Positions 8,390 to 16,806 of a DNA stretch of 64,000 nt are shown one piece after another. Source of the DNA: Larkinella arboricola (GTDB lineage Bacteria > Bacteroidota > Bacteroidia > Cytophagales > Spirosomataceae); NCBI RefSeq assembly GCF_003259745.1, contig NZ_QLMC01000007.1:186001-250000 (forward strand), given 5' to 3'. How positions within the stretch are numbered: position 1 is the stretch's first letter; every line of letters starts with the position of its first letter. A program made the position numbers and the translations under genes. Under the pieces are notes generated by a model that saw nothing but the letters and a program-made list of their open reading frames with translations, was not told where the DNA came from and searched no databases.

Positions 8390-9559
8390 ATGAAGAATTG
8401 CCTGAGTACGCTTTCCATACCGCTCGTAACACTCCTGATTCTGACCTCTTGCGGAGGAGACAACAAACAGGCCCAGCAGGGGCCGCCCCCAGCGCCAGCG
8501 GTTTCGGTCGTTGAGGCAACAACGGGTAGCGCCGTTTATTATGACGAATATCCGGCAACGGTAACCCCCCTGAACGAAGTGCAGATTTTCCCGCAGGTGT
8601 CGGGTTACATTTCCGATATTTTCTTCCAGGAAGGGCAGGTAGTCAGCAAAGGCCAGAAGCTGTATGAGATTGACAAACAGCAATATCAGGCCGCTTACGA
8701 CGAAGCCGTTGCGAATGTCAATGTGGCTGAGGCCAATCTGAACCGTGCGCAGAAGGATGCGGATCGGTACGAAACGCTGGCAAAGCAGGACGCCATTGCC
8801 CGGCAGGTGGTTGACAACGCCGAAGCGGCCCTCCAGTCGGCCAAAATGCAGCTTGCGGCTGCCAAAGCCAATGTGTCGCGGGTGGCTACGAGCCTGAATT
8901 ACGCAACCATCAAAGCCCCGCTGACCGGTACCATCGGAATTTCGCAGGTAAAACTGGGAGCCGCCGTTTCACCGGGACAAACCCTGCTAAACACCATTTC
9001 GGCCGAAGATCCGATTGCCGTTGACATTGCCGTTGACGAAACCGACATTCCGCGCTTTGTTCGCTTTCAAAACCGTAAACACAACGATTCCACCTTTGTT
9101 TTTGTCCTGCCCGACGGAACGGCATACAAGGCTTCCGGTCGCATTGCGATCATTGACCGGGCCGTTGATCCGCAAACCGGAACACTCAAAATCCGGTTGG
9201 TCTTCAACAACAAACAGAAAATGCTCAAATCTGGCATGAACGGTAACGTCCGGGTGCTCAACAGTGAGTCGGGACAGCGGTTGCTGATTCCGTACAAAGC
9301 CGTTACGGAGCAGATGAGCGAGTACTTTGTGTACGTGCTCGGCGACAGCAGCAAGGTGTCACAACGGAAAGTGCAGTTGGGCAACCGGATTGGTGCCAAT
9401 GTGATTGTGAAGGAAGGAGTTCGTGAAGGAGATAAAATTGTGACTGAAGGTATTCAAAAATTACGGGAAGGTGCGGTTGTCAAAGTGGCTGATGGTGCGG
9501 GGGCTCCCCAATCCACCTCATCCGCTGCGGCTCCGTCAGCAACCGGCCAAACCCGTTAA
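8390..9559 (+). CDS. RND efflux periplasmic adaptor (membrane fusion lipoprotein)
   Basis: Links the RND permease to the TolC channel. I choose ATG 8390 because it gives a lipoprotein signal peptide (MKNCLSTLSIPLVTLLILTSC, lipobox LTSC); ATG 8360, ten codons earlier, is better spaced from the previous gene but puts a polar extension before the signal. Then come the lipoyl/barrel-sandwich halves (VSGYISDIFFQEGQVVSKGQ and APLTGTIG), separated by an alpha-hairpin coiled coil (about 90-165), a beta-barrel domain with PQTGTLKIR, and a membrane-proximal domain. The tail is Ala/Ser-rich. Order and spacing place it in one operon with its neighbours. Confidence 0.93.
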   Translation: MKNCLSTLSIPLVTLLILTSCGGDNKQAQQGPPPAPAVSVVEATTGSAVYYDEYPATVTPLNEVQIFPQVSGYISDIFFQEGQVVSKGQKLYEIDKQQYQAAYDEAVANVNVAEANLNRAQKDADRYETLAKQDAIARQVVDNAEAALQSAKMQLAAAKANVSRVATSLNYATIKAPLTGTIGISQVKLGAAVSPGQTLLNTISAEDPIAVDIAVDETDIPRFVRFQNRKHNDSTFVFVLPDGTAYKASGRIAIIDRAVDPQTGTLKIRLVFNNKQKMLKSGMNGNVRVLNSESGQRLLIPYKAVTEQMSEYFVYVLGDSSKVSQRKVQLGNRIGANVIVKEGVREGDKIVTEGIQKLREGAVVKVADGAGAPQSTSSAAAPSATGQTR

Positions 9560-9571
9560 CCCGCTTCAACC

Positions 9572-12500
9572 ATGTTTGCCAATACGTTCATTAACCGGCC
9601 CGTAACGGCCATCGTTATATCCATTGTTATTGTTTTAGTCGGGATATTAGCGATCTTAAATTTACCGATCAGTCAGTATCCTGACATTACGCCCCCGGTG
9701 GTTCAGGTGACGGGAACGTATACCGGAGCCGATGCCCAGACCGTGGAACAAACGGTGGCAACGCCCATCGAAACCCAGGTCAACGGAACGCCCAACATGC
9801 TGTATCTGCAAAGCAACAGCACCAGCGATGGCCGGATGACCATGAACGTCACCTTCGACGTGGGAACCGATGTCAACATTGCCGCCCTCGACGTGCAGAA
9901 CCGGGTCGGTATTGCCCAGCCGCAATTACCGGCGGAAGTAACGCGTCTCGGTTTGACGGTTCGGAAACGGAACCCGAGCTTGTTCATGCTGGTCGCTATT
10001 TACTCGCCCAACAAAACGCACGGCGTTTCTTTCCTGGACAACTACGCCAACATTTTCATCCGGGATGCCCTTCTGCGGGTCGAAGGGGTAGGGGATATTT
10101 TCTCCCGCGCCGACGACTTCAGTATGCGGATATGGCTGCAACCGGATAAAATTGCCCAGTTGGGAATGACACCCGGCGACGTTATTGCGGCTTTGCAGGA
10201 ACAGAACCTGCAGGTGGCTGCCGGGTCCGTTGGGGCTCCTCCGCAGCAATCGTCGCAGGCGTTTGAGTACACGGTATTTACCAACAGCCGACTCAGCAAG
10301 GAAGAGGATTTTCGGAATATTGTGGTGCGGAGCAAGCCCGAAACGGGGTCTGTTGTTTACCTGAAAGATGTGGCCCGTGTTCAACTGGGTAAGTTTAGCT
10401 ACATCAGCAACTCGTTTGTCGACGGCAACCGCGCGGCTTACCTGCTGGTTTACCAGTTGCCGGGCAGTAATGCCCTTTCGACGGCCAAGGGCGTGTATGC
10501 GGCCATGGATGAGTTGAAAAAGTCATTCCCGAAAGATGTTGACTATGTCGTGCCGTTTGAGTCGGTTTCGGTGGTGCAGGTTTCCGTTGATGAGGTTGTG
10601 AAAACACTGGTCGAAGCGTTGGGGCTGGTGGTTATCGTGGTGTTCCTGTTCCTGCAAAACTGGCGGGCGACGCTGATTCCGGTGCTGGCTATTCCGGTTT
10701 CCATTTTGGGGACGTTTGCCTTTTTCATACCGCTCGGGTTTACCATCAACACGCTGACGCTATTCGGGTTCGTTCTTGCCATCGGGATTGTGGTCGATGA
10801 TGCCATTGTGGTGGTCGAAGCCGTTCAGCACTATATCGATCACGAAAAGCTATCGGCTCGGGAAGCCACCCGAAAGGCCATGCGGGATATTTCGGGGCCG
10901 GTTATTGCCATCGCCCTCATTCTGGCGGCCGTGTTTGTGCCGGTTGGTTTTGTACCCGGTATTGTGGGGCGGCTTTATCAGCAGTTTGCAATTACCATCG
11001 CCGTTTCCGTGCTGATCTCGGCCTTTGTCGCCCTTTCGCTGACACCGGCTTTGTGCGCCCTGATGCTGAAACCCAGCGAGATAAACGCGAAGTCGAAGGG
11101 CCTGAACCGATTCTTCTTTAGATTCAACCAATGGTTTGATCGCACCAGTAGCTCCTACAGCCGGGGCGTTAATCAGATGATCAAAGCCTCACCGCTCGTG
11201 CTGGTGCTGCTGGCGTGTCTGTTTGTGGGAACGGGATTCCTGTTCAAATCCAAACCAACCGGTTTTATTCCGACGGAAGATGAAGGCCGGGTCATTATTA
11301 CCTACGAAATTCCGGAAGCGGCTTCAACCACGCGCAGTTTGGCGGTGCTCAACCGGGTAATGGAAATCCTGAAAGAGCAGCCTTATGTGGCCCACTTCTC
11401 GGCCCTGGGTGGTTTGAATGCCGTTACATTTTCCAGCAAATCCAACAGCGGTACGGTATTTACGCAGTTAAAACCGTGGAGTGAGCGGAAGGATAAATCC
11501 GTTCAGATCGACTCGGTGGTGGTGAAACTGCAACGAGCCCTATCGACCATCAAGGAAGCCAATGTTGTTGTCATTCCGCCCCCGGCCATTCCGGGGATGG
11601 GGCAGACCGCCGGTTTTACCTTTGAGATCGAACAGCGCGAGAGTACCGACGATGTGAAAGCGTTTGATCAGGTGGTGCAGAACTTCCTGGCCGAAGTCAA
11701 CAAACGACCCGAGATTGCCCGGGCCTTTACGTACTTCACGTCTAAAACGCCGGCTTTCCGGGTGGATGTGGACCGGGAGAAGTGCAAGAAACTGGGCATC
11801 AACGTTAACGAGGTGTACACCACCATGCAGACCTACCTCGGTAGTATTTACGTGAACGACTTTATTGTGTACGGTCGGAAATTCCGGGTGGTGGCGCAGG
11901 CCGATACCATGTACCGGTCGGATGTTCAGCAGTTGGGGCGGTATTTTGTCCGTAACCAGGGCGGAGCTATGGTGCCGCTGAGTACGGTTATCAAAACGCA
12001 GGTCATTGAAAATGCTCCGCTGATTTCACACTACAACATGTTCCGTTCCGTTGAAATTAACGGAAGTCCGAAACCCGGTTACAGTAGTGGGCAGGCCATC
12101 GACGCCTTGAAGGAAGTGGCTGACAAGGTTTTACCCGCCGGATACGGTTATGACTTTTCCGGTTTAAGTCGGGAGGAGATCAGTTCCGGTTCCAGCACGG
12201 TTTATATATTCAGTTTGTCGGTGTTGTTTGTGTTTCTGTTCCTGGCGGCTCTCTACGAAAGCTGGTCCGTACCGTTTGCGGTTCTCCTGTCCGTGCCAAT
12301 CGGTGCCTTTGGGGCCATCCTGACGCTGACACTGATTCCGTACCTGAGCAACAACGTGTATGCACAGATCGGTTTGATTACGCTGATTGGTCTGGCGGCC
12401 AAAAACGCCATTCTGATTGTGGAGTTTGCCAAGGAACGCGTCGATCGGGGGACAGACCTGCTTGAATCGACACTTGAAGCGGTTCGGTTGCGGCTCCGAC

Positions 12501-12772
12501 CAATCATCATGACCTCGCTGGCCTTTATATTGGGCGTATTGCCGCTCGTCTTCGCCAGTGGAGCCGGGGCCGTTGCCCGGAAAACCATCGGCTGGACGGT
12601 ATTTGGCGGGATGCTGGCCGCGACCTCGCTCGCCATTTTCATCGTACCGGTTCTGTTCGTTGTGATTACCCGGTTTGCCTACGGCAAGGAAAAGCTTGCC
12701 GAACTCAAGGAACAAGCCCGGAAACGCGAAGAAGAGCACCTGGTGCAGGAGAGCGAGGAACTGAAGCTGTAA
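9572..12772 (+). CDS. RND multidrug efflux permease (HAE1/AcrB type)
   Basis: Inner-membrane proton-driven exporter of hydrophobic compounds. At 1066 residues it is full length, with the duplicated architecture of 12 membrane helices and two large periplasmic loops. The start FINRPVTAIVISI is the standard first helix, TM4 contains GIVVDDAIVVVE with the proton-relay Asp pair, and TM10 contains GLAAKNAILIVEFAKE with the coupling Lys. The C-terminal cytoplasmic tail is Lys/Glu-rich. It is the third gene of the TolC-adaptor-permease operon (12-bp gap after the adaptor). No TetR or MarR repressor is adjacent. Substrate cannot be told from sequence. Confidence 0.96.
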   Translation: MFANTFINRPVTAIVISIVIVLVGILAILNLPISQYPDITPPVVQVTGTYTGADAQTVEQTVATPIETQVNGTPNMLYLQSNSTSDGRMTMNVTFDVGTDVNIAALDVQNRVGIAQPQLPAEVTRLGLTVRKRNPSLFMLVAIYSPNKTHGVSFLDNYANIFIRDALLRVEGVGDIFSRADDFSMRIWLQPDKIAQLGMTPGDVIAALQEQNLQVAAGSVGAPPQQSSQAFEYTVFTNSRLSKEEDFRNIVVRSKPETGSVVYLKDVARVQLGKFSYISNSFVDGNRAAYLLVYQLPGSNALSTAKGVYAAMDELKKSFPKDVDYVVPFESVSVVQVSVDEVVKTLVEALGLVVIVVFLFLQNWRATLIPVLAIPVSILGTFAFFIPLGFTINTLTLFGFVLAIGIVVDDAIVVVEAVQHYIDHEKLSAREATRKAMRDISGPVIAIALILAAVFVPVGFVPGIVGRLYQQFAITIAVSVLISAFVALSLTPALCALMLKPSEINAKSKGLNRFFFRFNQWFDRTSSSYSRGVNQMIKASPLVLVLLACLFVGTGFLFKSKPTGFIPTEDEGRVIITYEIPEAASTTRSLAVLNRVMEILKEQPYVAHFSALGGLNAVTFSSKSNSGTVFTQLKPWSERKDKSVQIDSVVVKLQRALSTIKEANVVVIPPPAIPGMGQTAGFTFEIEQRESTDDVKAFDQVVQNFLAEVNKRPEIARAFTYFTSKTPAFRVDVDREKCKKLGINVNEVYTTMQTYLGSIYVNDFIVYGRKFRVVAQADTMYRSDVQQLGRYFVRNQGGAMVPLSTVIKTQVIENAPLISHYNMFRSVEINGSPKPGYSSGQAIDALKEVADKVLPAGYGYDFSGLSREEISSGSSTVYIFSLSVLFVFLFLAALYESWSVPFAVLLSVPIGAFGAILTLTLIPYLSNNVYAQIGLITLIGLAAKNAILIVEFAKERVDRGTDLLESTLEAVRLRLRPIIMTSLAFILGVLPLVFASGAGAVARKTIGWTVFGGMLAATSLAIFIVPVLFVVITRFAYGKEKLAELKEQARKREEEHLVQESEELKL

Positions 12773-13336
12773 TCAGCACAGAAAAGCGACCTGATCGTTA
12801 TGAAACGTCTGGCGTAGCTTGATCAGCGCAATACGAGTCCAGGATTTGACCGTTCCAAGCGGCAGGTTGAGTTGTTCCGCAGCTTCCTGCTGCGTATAAC
12901 CCTGAAAATACAGCAGGTCAATCACCTGCCAGTATTTTGGATCCAGGTTCGTATTGACGGCATCGCTGAAACCGATAGAACCCGTATTTGTCCAGACCAT
13001 GCCCATTTCGGGTAAATAGCCCTCCAGCGGTAATTCGATCTGGGGGGCTTTTTTATGGGCTCGCAGGTAGTCATAGGCGGTGTTGCGGGTAACATGGAGT
13101 AACCAGGTATACAAACGGCCCTTGTCGGAATCGTGCCGGTGAATATTTTTCCAGATTTTAACGAATGCATCCTGCAAAACGTCCTGGGCTTCGGTTTCGT
13201 CCTCGACGATTTTGGTAATGACGCTTAAGAGTGTGGGTGCGTATCGATCATATAATTCCCGATAAGCAACGCGGCTGTGCGATTTCAAACCATCAATCAA
13301 ATCAGCTTCGCAAGCGATAGTAAAAGTCTTTTTCAA
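12773..13336 (-). CDS. Sigma-70 family (ECF-type) RNA polymerase sigma factor
   Basis: A 187-residue two-domain sigma factor. Region 2 shows AYRELYDRYAPTLLSV, then DETEAQDVLQDAFVKIWKNI and the promoter-melting TWLLHVTRNTAYDYLR; region 4 ends with GYTQQEAAEQLNLPLGTVKSWTRIALIKLR, a helix-turn-helix for -35 recognition. The start is a TTG at 13336: no ATG or GTG lies in frame between it and the upstream stop. Its stop touches the stop of the convergent RND permease with no bases between. No anti-sigma factor is adjacent, so its control is unknown. The region-4 style resembles sigmas paired with SigK-type anti-sigmas elsewhere. Confidence 0.9.
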   Translation of the reverse strand: MKKTFTIACEADLIDGLKSHSRVAYRELYDRYAPTLLSVITKIVEDETEAQDVLQDAFVKIWKNIHRHDSDKGRLYTWLLHVTRNTAYDYLRAHKKAPQIELPLEGYLPEMGMVWTNTGSIGFSDAVNTNLDPKYWQVIDLLYFQGYTQQEAAEQLNLPLGTVKSWTRIALIKLRQTFHNDQVAFLC

Positions 13337-13534
13337 GTGGTAGATAGCAAATTAAGTGACTGGATTTCCCGCATCCGGATCGGTCTTGGTTATACTTTTG
13401 TGTTTTGTTAAAAACAGCTATCCGGGAACAAGAGTCTGGTTACTTAACTTTACCAGATTTGAAAAGTTTTAGAAGTGATTATACGGTATTAAAATAGGAA
13501 CTTAGTAGTAATAAATACTTAGGTGTGTTAATAA

Positions 13535-13569
13535 AAAAAGAGCTTCCGGGCAATCCGGAAGCTCTTTTT
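13535..13569 (-). terminator. Intrinsic terminator of the FadL-like gene
   Basis: Perfect 10-bp GC-rich stem (GAGCTTCCGG / CCGGAAGCTC) with a 5-nt loop, flanked by an A-run on the left and a T-run on the right, so it can end transcripts from both sides. It sits 19 bp beyond the stop of the minus-strand gene at 13588. Confidence 0.88.
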
Positions 13570-13587
13570 ACTTACTACCATTTATTG

Positions 13588-15135
13588 TTAAAAAAATGCA
13601 CCAACGGATAACGTGATGTTGGTCAGCTTGGTGTCAATTTGAGCCGACGCATAATCGGCGGTATTAGGCAATGTATAAGGGGTATACGCCGATTTCGACG
13701 CACCATACGTACCACTGGCATCAACAAAGAAACGGTCGGTGCGGAGGCCCAAACCGCCTGAAATCAGCAAACGGCTACGGTCAATGTTGTTGAGTTGCAC
13801 TTTATACGGATCAGGTAAGTAGGCAACACCACCCCGGACCCGCAGTAGGCCCGCCCGGATTTCAGCCCCAGCCCGGAGGTTGACCACATTTTTGTACGTG
13901 TTCTGGACTTCCGCTTTTACATCGTTCTTAAAATCCGTGTTATCCTGCGTATTGTACACTTTGGTGGTAACGCGCATACCGGAATAGCCTACATAGTCAG
14001 CCGAGGCTGTAATGAAACCGATCTTGCCCGAACCCAGAAAGTATGTCACCCCACCCGAAGCCCGGAACGGTGTTGTCAGGCTATAATCAAAGTCGTTGGG
14101 GGCTACCAGCACTTCGTTTCTTTCAAGGGGTAAATTCGGGTCTTTGGCGATAGCGCGCAGGGTTTGTTCAAACGACTCTTTTACGCTGGTAAACGTCGGG
14201 GTTGACAGGTTGGCTCCCAACTGGACGTTACGATCAGGTTTGTAAATAACCCCCGCTGAAAAATTAATACCCGTTCCAGTGACAGTTAAATTGTCAATCT
14301 GGCTGTAATTATCGAGTACCAGACCACCTACAACAGTTTCCCGGTACACATTCTCGAAGTCGTACCGCAGCCGACTCAGGCCCAGTGACGCACCGATGTA
14401 CAGCTTATCGTCCAGGTTTCCGGCGTAGGCGATGGTCCATTGCGACTGCCCTCCCGACGATTCGAAGGTGTTTCGCTGGTCGGTCGGAGCCGTTGCATCG
14501 TACCGAAAATACGGAGGTCCTGTTTGATTTGGGTTACTGGGCGATTGTGTACCGTTAATTAGAAAGAGCTGGTAAGCTGCCGCCGAAGTAAAATTGGCGG
14601 TATACGTATTAGGATCATATTGGGCATTCATTTGATCCCCGTTCAGGTTCCGGTTATTGGCGTCAACGATATACGAGTCGACAATCGAACTGCGGTTGTT
14701 GCGGCCCTGAAAAACAAACTGGTTGGCCAGACTAACCTGACGGTTGTAAGTAATGCCCAGCGCCGTTCTTCGCCAGCGCCGATTATCGCTTTGTTTATTG
14801 CCCGCCAGAACCACTCCAAAATGGCTAATGCTGGGTTTGGTGGCACTATTTGTTTCCTGATTACCAATGTACGTCGCCTGTGCATTGATGATGTTGAAGC
14901 TGGGACTTAAGCTGATTTCGGAGCGGTTGTAAAATCCCAGACCGGCTGGATTGCCAAAAGTCGAACTGGCGTCGCCCCCGAGGCTGGCGTGGTTACCGCC
15001 CAGGGCCCGCATCCGGGCGGTTCCGGTTTGCGTCAATTCTGAATACCGAAACGCGTCGCCAGCGTAAATATCAGCCTGGCCAAGGGCAGAGCCTGCGTAC
15101 AGGAGCAGCCCCACGATGCAGATGCTATTTTTCAT
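13588..15135 (-). CDS. FadL/OmpP1-like outer-membrane transport protein
   Basis: A 515-residue predicted 14-stranded beta-barrel related to FadL/OmpP1/TodX hydrophobic-compound porins and to the PorV-like proteins of Bacteroidota. It has a signal peptide (MKNSICIVGLLLYAGSALGQ), then the diagnostic hatch-region pattern RMRALGGNHASLGGDASSTFGNPAGLG, followed by FYNRSEISLSPSF. Alternating strand patterns run to the C-terminus, which ends with Phe-Phe (VGAFF), the usual Bam-recognition aromatic end. It is monocistronic, bounded by a strong terminator. The substrate is unknown; fatty acids or aromatics would be family-based guesses. Confidence 0.85.
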   Translation of the reverse strand: MKNSICIVGLLLYAGSALGQADIYAGDAFRYSELTQTGTARMRALGGNHASLGGDASSTFGNPAGLGFYNRSEISLSPSFNIINAQATYIGNQETNSATKPSISHFGVVLAGNKQSDNRRWRRTALGITYNRQVSLANQFVFQGRNNRSSIVDSYIVDANNRNLNGDQMNAQYDPNTYTANFTSAAAYQLFLINGTQSPSNPNQTGPPYFRYDATAPTDQRNTFESSGGQSQWTIAYAGNLDDKLYIGASLGLSRLRYDFENVYRETVVGGLVLDNYSQIDNLTVTGTGINFSAGVIYKPDRNVQLGANLSTPTFTSVKESFEQTLRAIAKDPNLPLERNEVLVAPNDFDYSLTTPFRASGGVTYFLGSGKIGFITASADYVGYSGMRVTTKVYNTQDNTDFKNDVKAEVQNTYKNVVNLRAGAEIRAGLLRVRGGVAYLPDPYKVQLNNIDRSRLLISGGLGLRTDRFFVDASGTYGASKSAYTPYTLPNTADYASAQIDTKLTNITLSVGAFF

Positions 15136-15290
15136 ACAAGTGTGTGCTAAAAATGAGATTCATGGATCAGGTATACTTTTGTTATGCACTTTAAACTATA
15201 GATGTATTTCGGGAGCGTTTGGTTTAAATAAACCCCAAAAAACAAGGGTAGTTTTAAATAAAACCCCATTCCCGGCCCGATTATACAACG

Positions 15291-15327
15291 AAAAAGCCCG
15301 ACGATTGTAACAATCGTCGGGCTTTTT
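15291..15327 (-). terminator. Intrinsic terminator of the Gly/Tyr-rich lipoprotein gene
   Basis: AAAAAGCCCGACGATTG paired with CAATCGTCGGGCTTTTT around a 3-nt loop: a 17-bp perfect inverted repeat with T-runs in both directions. It lies 26 bp after the stop of the minus-strand lipoprotein gene and also shields it from the FadL-like gene. Confidence 0.9.
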
Positions 15328-15352
15328 ATTTCTAATTTATCTTTGGTATCCG

Positions 15353-16615
15353 TTAACGGGGACCGCGCGAGCCGCCACCTCCGCCACCGGAATAGCCACC
15401 TCCACCGCTGCTGGAGCCACCGCCCCGACTGCCACCGTATGACGGTGCGCTATAGCTCGGTTGTGACGGCGGGCTATAGGTACGTTGCGGAGCCTCAAAC
15501 GTACGGCTTGGAGCCTGATACGTTTGCTGAGGTGAGCTAACCCGTGATCCGCTGTTGTACGACGGGGGCGTATAGCTGCCCCGGCTGTTCTGACGCGGAG
15601 CTGCGTAATAATCCGAATTGCTCGGCGCACTGTAGCTCGGTCGGCTCGACGATGTGTTTGCATTCGCCCGGCCACCGCTGCCTGAACCACCGTAGTAGTA
15701 ATCAGCACCCCGGCTGTTTGCCCGGCCAGCACCGTATGAGTTGGTCGAACCTGAATTGTTCGGACGGCTGTAATACGTGTTGTTGTTAGCCGTGTTGTTC
15801 GATGAATTCAGCGTACCGGACCGGCGACCACCGTTGTTATTGTTGTAGCTCCGTGGCGTGTTTACGAAATCGCTATTATACCGGTTACGAGAAACACCCC
15901 CGCGGGCACCATACGTTGCGTTGCGGTTTGCACCAATCCGGTCGTAGTTGTTAACAATAACCGTGCGTCCCAAACCACCGCCATACATATACGGGTTGTA
16001 GAAACTGTTGAAACCGTAGCCATATCCAAAGGGAGAGTAGGCATAGAACGGATCGTAGAAACCACCGCCGAAACCACCTCCGTAGAAGGGGCTATACGCA
16101 TAGGATCCACCCCAGAACGGATCGTAGAAACCGCCATAGCGCCAGCTGTTGAAGCCACCCATCCAGGGCGACATGCCCAGACCGATGCCCAGCCTCAGGC
16201 CGCCGTAGAACGGACTGTTCCAGCCCCAGCGGTTCCAGGTCGAATTCAGCATGGCCGTGTTATAACCGTTCGAAAATCCGTTCGTATAGGAGTTATCCGA
16301 AGACCAGCCCGGATCGGGTGAAATGCCGCGCGTTACCTTGCGGGCCGTCACCTCGCTGTAATATTCATCATCCGCCAGCCCTGACGTTTGGTCATTAAAA
16401 TCAGGATTGGCATTCATGCGGCTGTCTTCGTACCGTTGGGAAGCCGTCCGGTTGCGTTCAACCGGTCGCGATTCCTTCGACGCATAGACGGGTGCATCAG
16501 CCGAAGATCCATATAGGTCATCGGATTCACCCGCTAGCTGTTTACTGGAGCTACAGCCCCAGAAGCCGAGCACAACCAGTAGTGAGAGGTATTTCCAGGT
16601 ATGTTGCACTTTCAT
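15353..16615 (-). CDS. Low-complexity Gly/Tyr/Ser/Asn-rich lipoprotein
   Basis: Function unknown. The start is placed at ATG 16615, which gives a lipoprotein signal (MKVQHTWKYLSLLVVLGFWGCSSS, lipobox GFWGC); an upstream ATG at 16642 adds nine residues and breaks this. After an acidic/polar segment (about 25-130), residues about 135-215 form a Gly/Tyr/Phe-rich block of GGFYDPF-like and YSPFYGGG-like repeats. The last 200 residues are Asn/Ser/Arg/Gly-rich, ending in a nearly pure Gly/Ser tail. It is likely exported, disordered and surface or envelope associated. It is divergent from proS and shares a compact bidirectional promoter region. Confidence 0.75.
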   Translation of the reverse strand: MKVQHTWKYLSLLVVLGFWGCSSSKQLAGESDDLYGSSADAPVYASKESRPVERNRTASQRYEDSRMNANPDFNDQTSGLADDEYYSEVTARKVTRGISPDPGWSSDNSYTNGFSNGYNTAMLNSTWNRWGWNSPFYGGLRLGIGLGMSPWMGGFNSWRYGGFYDPFWGGSYAYSPFYGGGFGGGFYDPFYAYSPFGYGYGFNSFYNPYMYGGGLGRTVIVNNYDRIGANRNATYGARGGVSRNRYNSDFVNTPRSYNNNNGGRRSGTLNSSNNTANNNTYYSRPNNSGSTNSYGAGRANSRGADYYYGGSGSGGRANANTSSSRPSYSAPSNSDYYAAPRQNSRGSYTPPSYNSGSRVSSPQQTYQAPSRTFEAPQRTYSPPSQPSYSAPSYGGSRGGGSSSGGGGYSGGGGGGSRGPR

Positions 16616-16697
16616 GGTGTTGTGGTGTAAAAAAAGGTTCAAAGGGACCCACTAATTCTAAAACACAGAAGTCGGCAAAATGATTACAACTAAACCG

Positions 16698-16732
16698 TTT
16701 GATTACAAATATAGGATAAAAACCTATCTTTG
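16698..16732 (+). promoter_or_regulatory. Bacteroidota-type promoter for proS
   Basis: TTTG at 16698-16701, 23 bp, then TATCTTTG at 16725-16732: an exact -7 consensus with spacing at the upper allowed limit. Transcription would start near 16739, about 68 nt before the proS ATG. Confidence 0.6.
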
Positions 16733-16735
16733 CAA
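16706..16735 (-). promoter_or_regulatory. Bacteroidota-type promoter for the lipoprotein gene
   Basis: On the minus strand TTG (16735-16733), 19 bp, then TATATTTG (16713-16706) match the TTG-N17-23-TAnnTTTG consensus of Bacteroidota sigma-A. The predicted start is near 16699, leaving a leader of about 85 nt. It overlaps the proS promoter on the other strand. Confidence 0.65.
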
Positions 16736-16806
16736 GCTTCTCATAGTATTAGACCCACATTTATAGGTGATGGTTTAATCACAACAAAAATATATTTCAG
16801 TCAGTC

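Noticed and set aside
13393-13400. TACTTTTG box, also seen at 15174-15181, each within a TATACTTTTGT context
   Set aside because: Both are on the plus strand upstream of minus-strand genes and lack a suitable TTG, so they do not explain any gene here.
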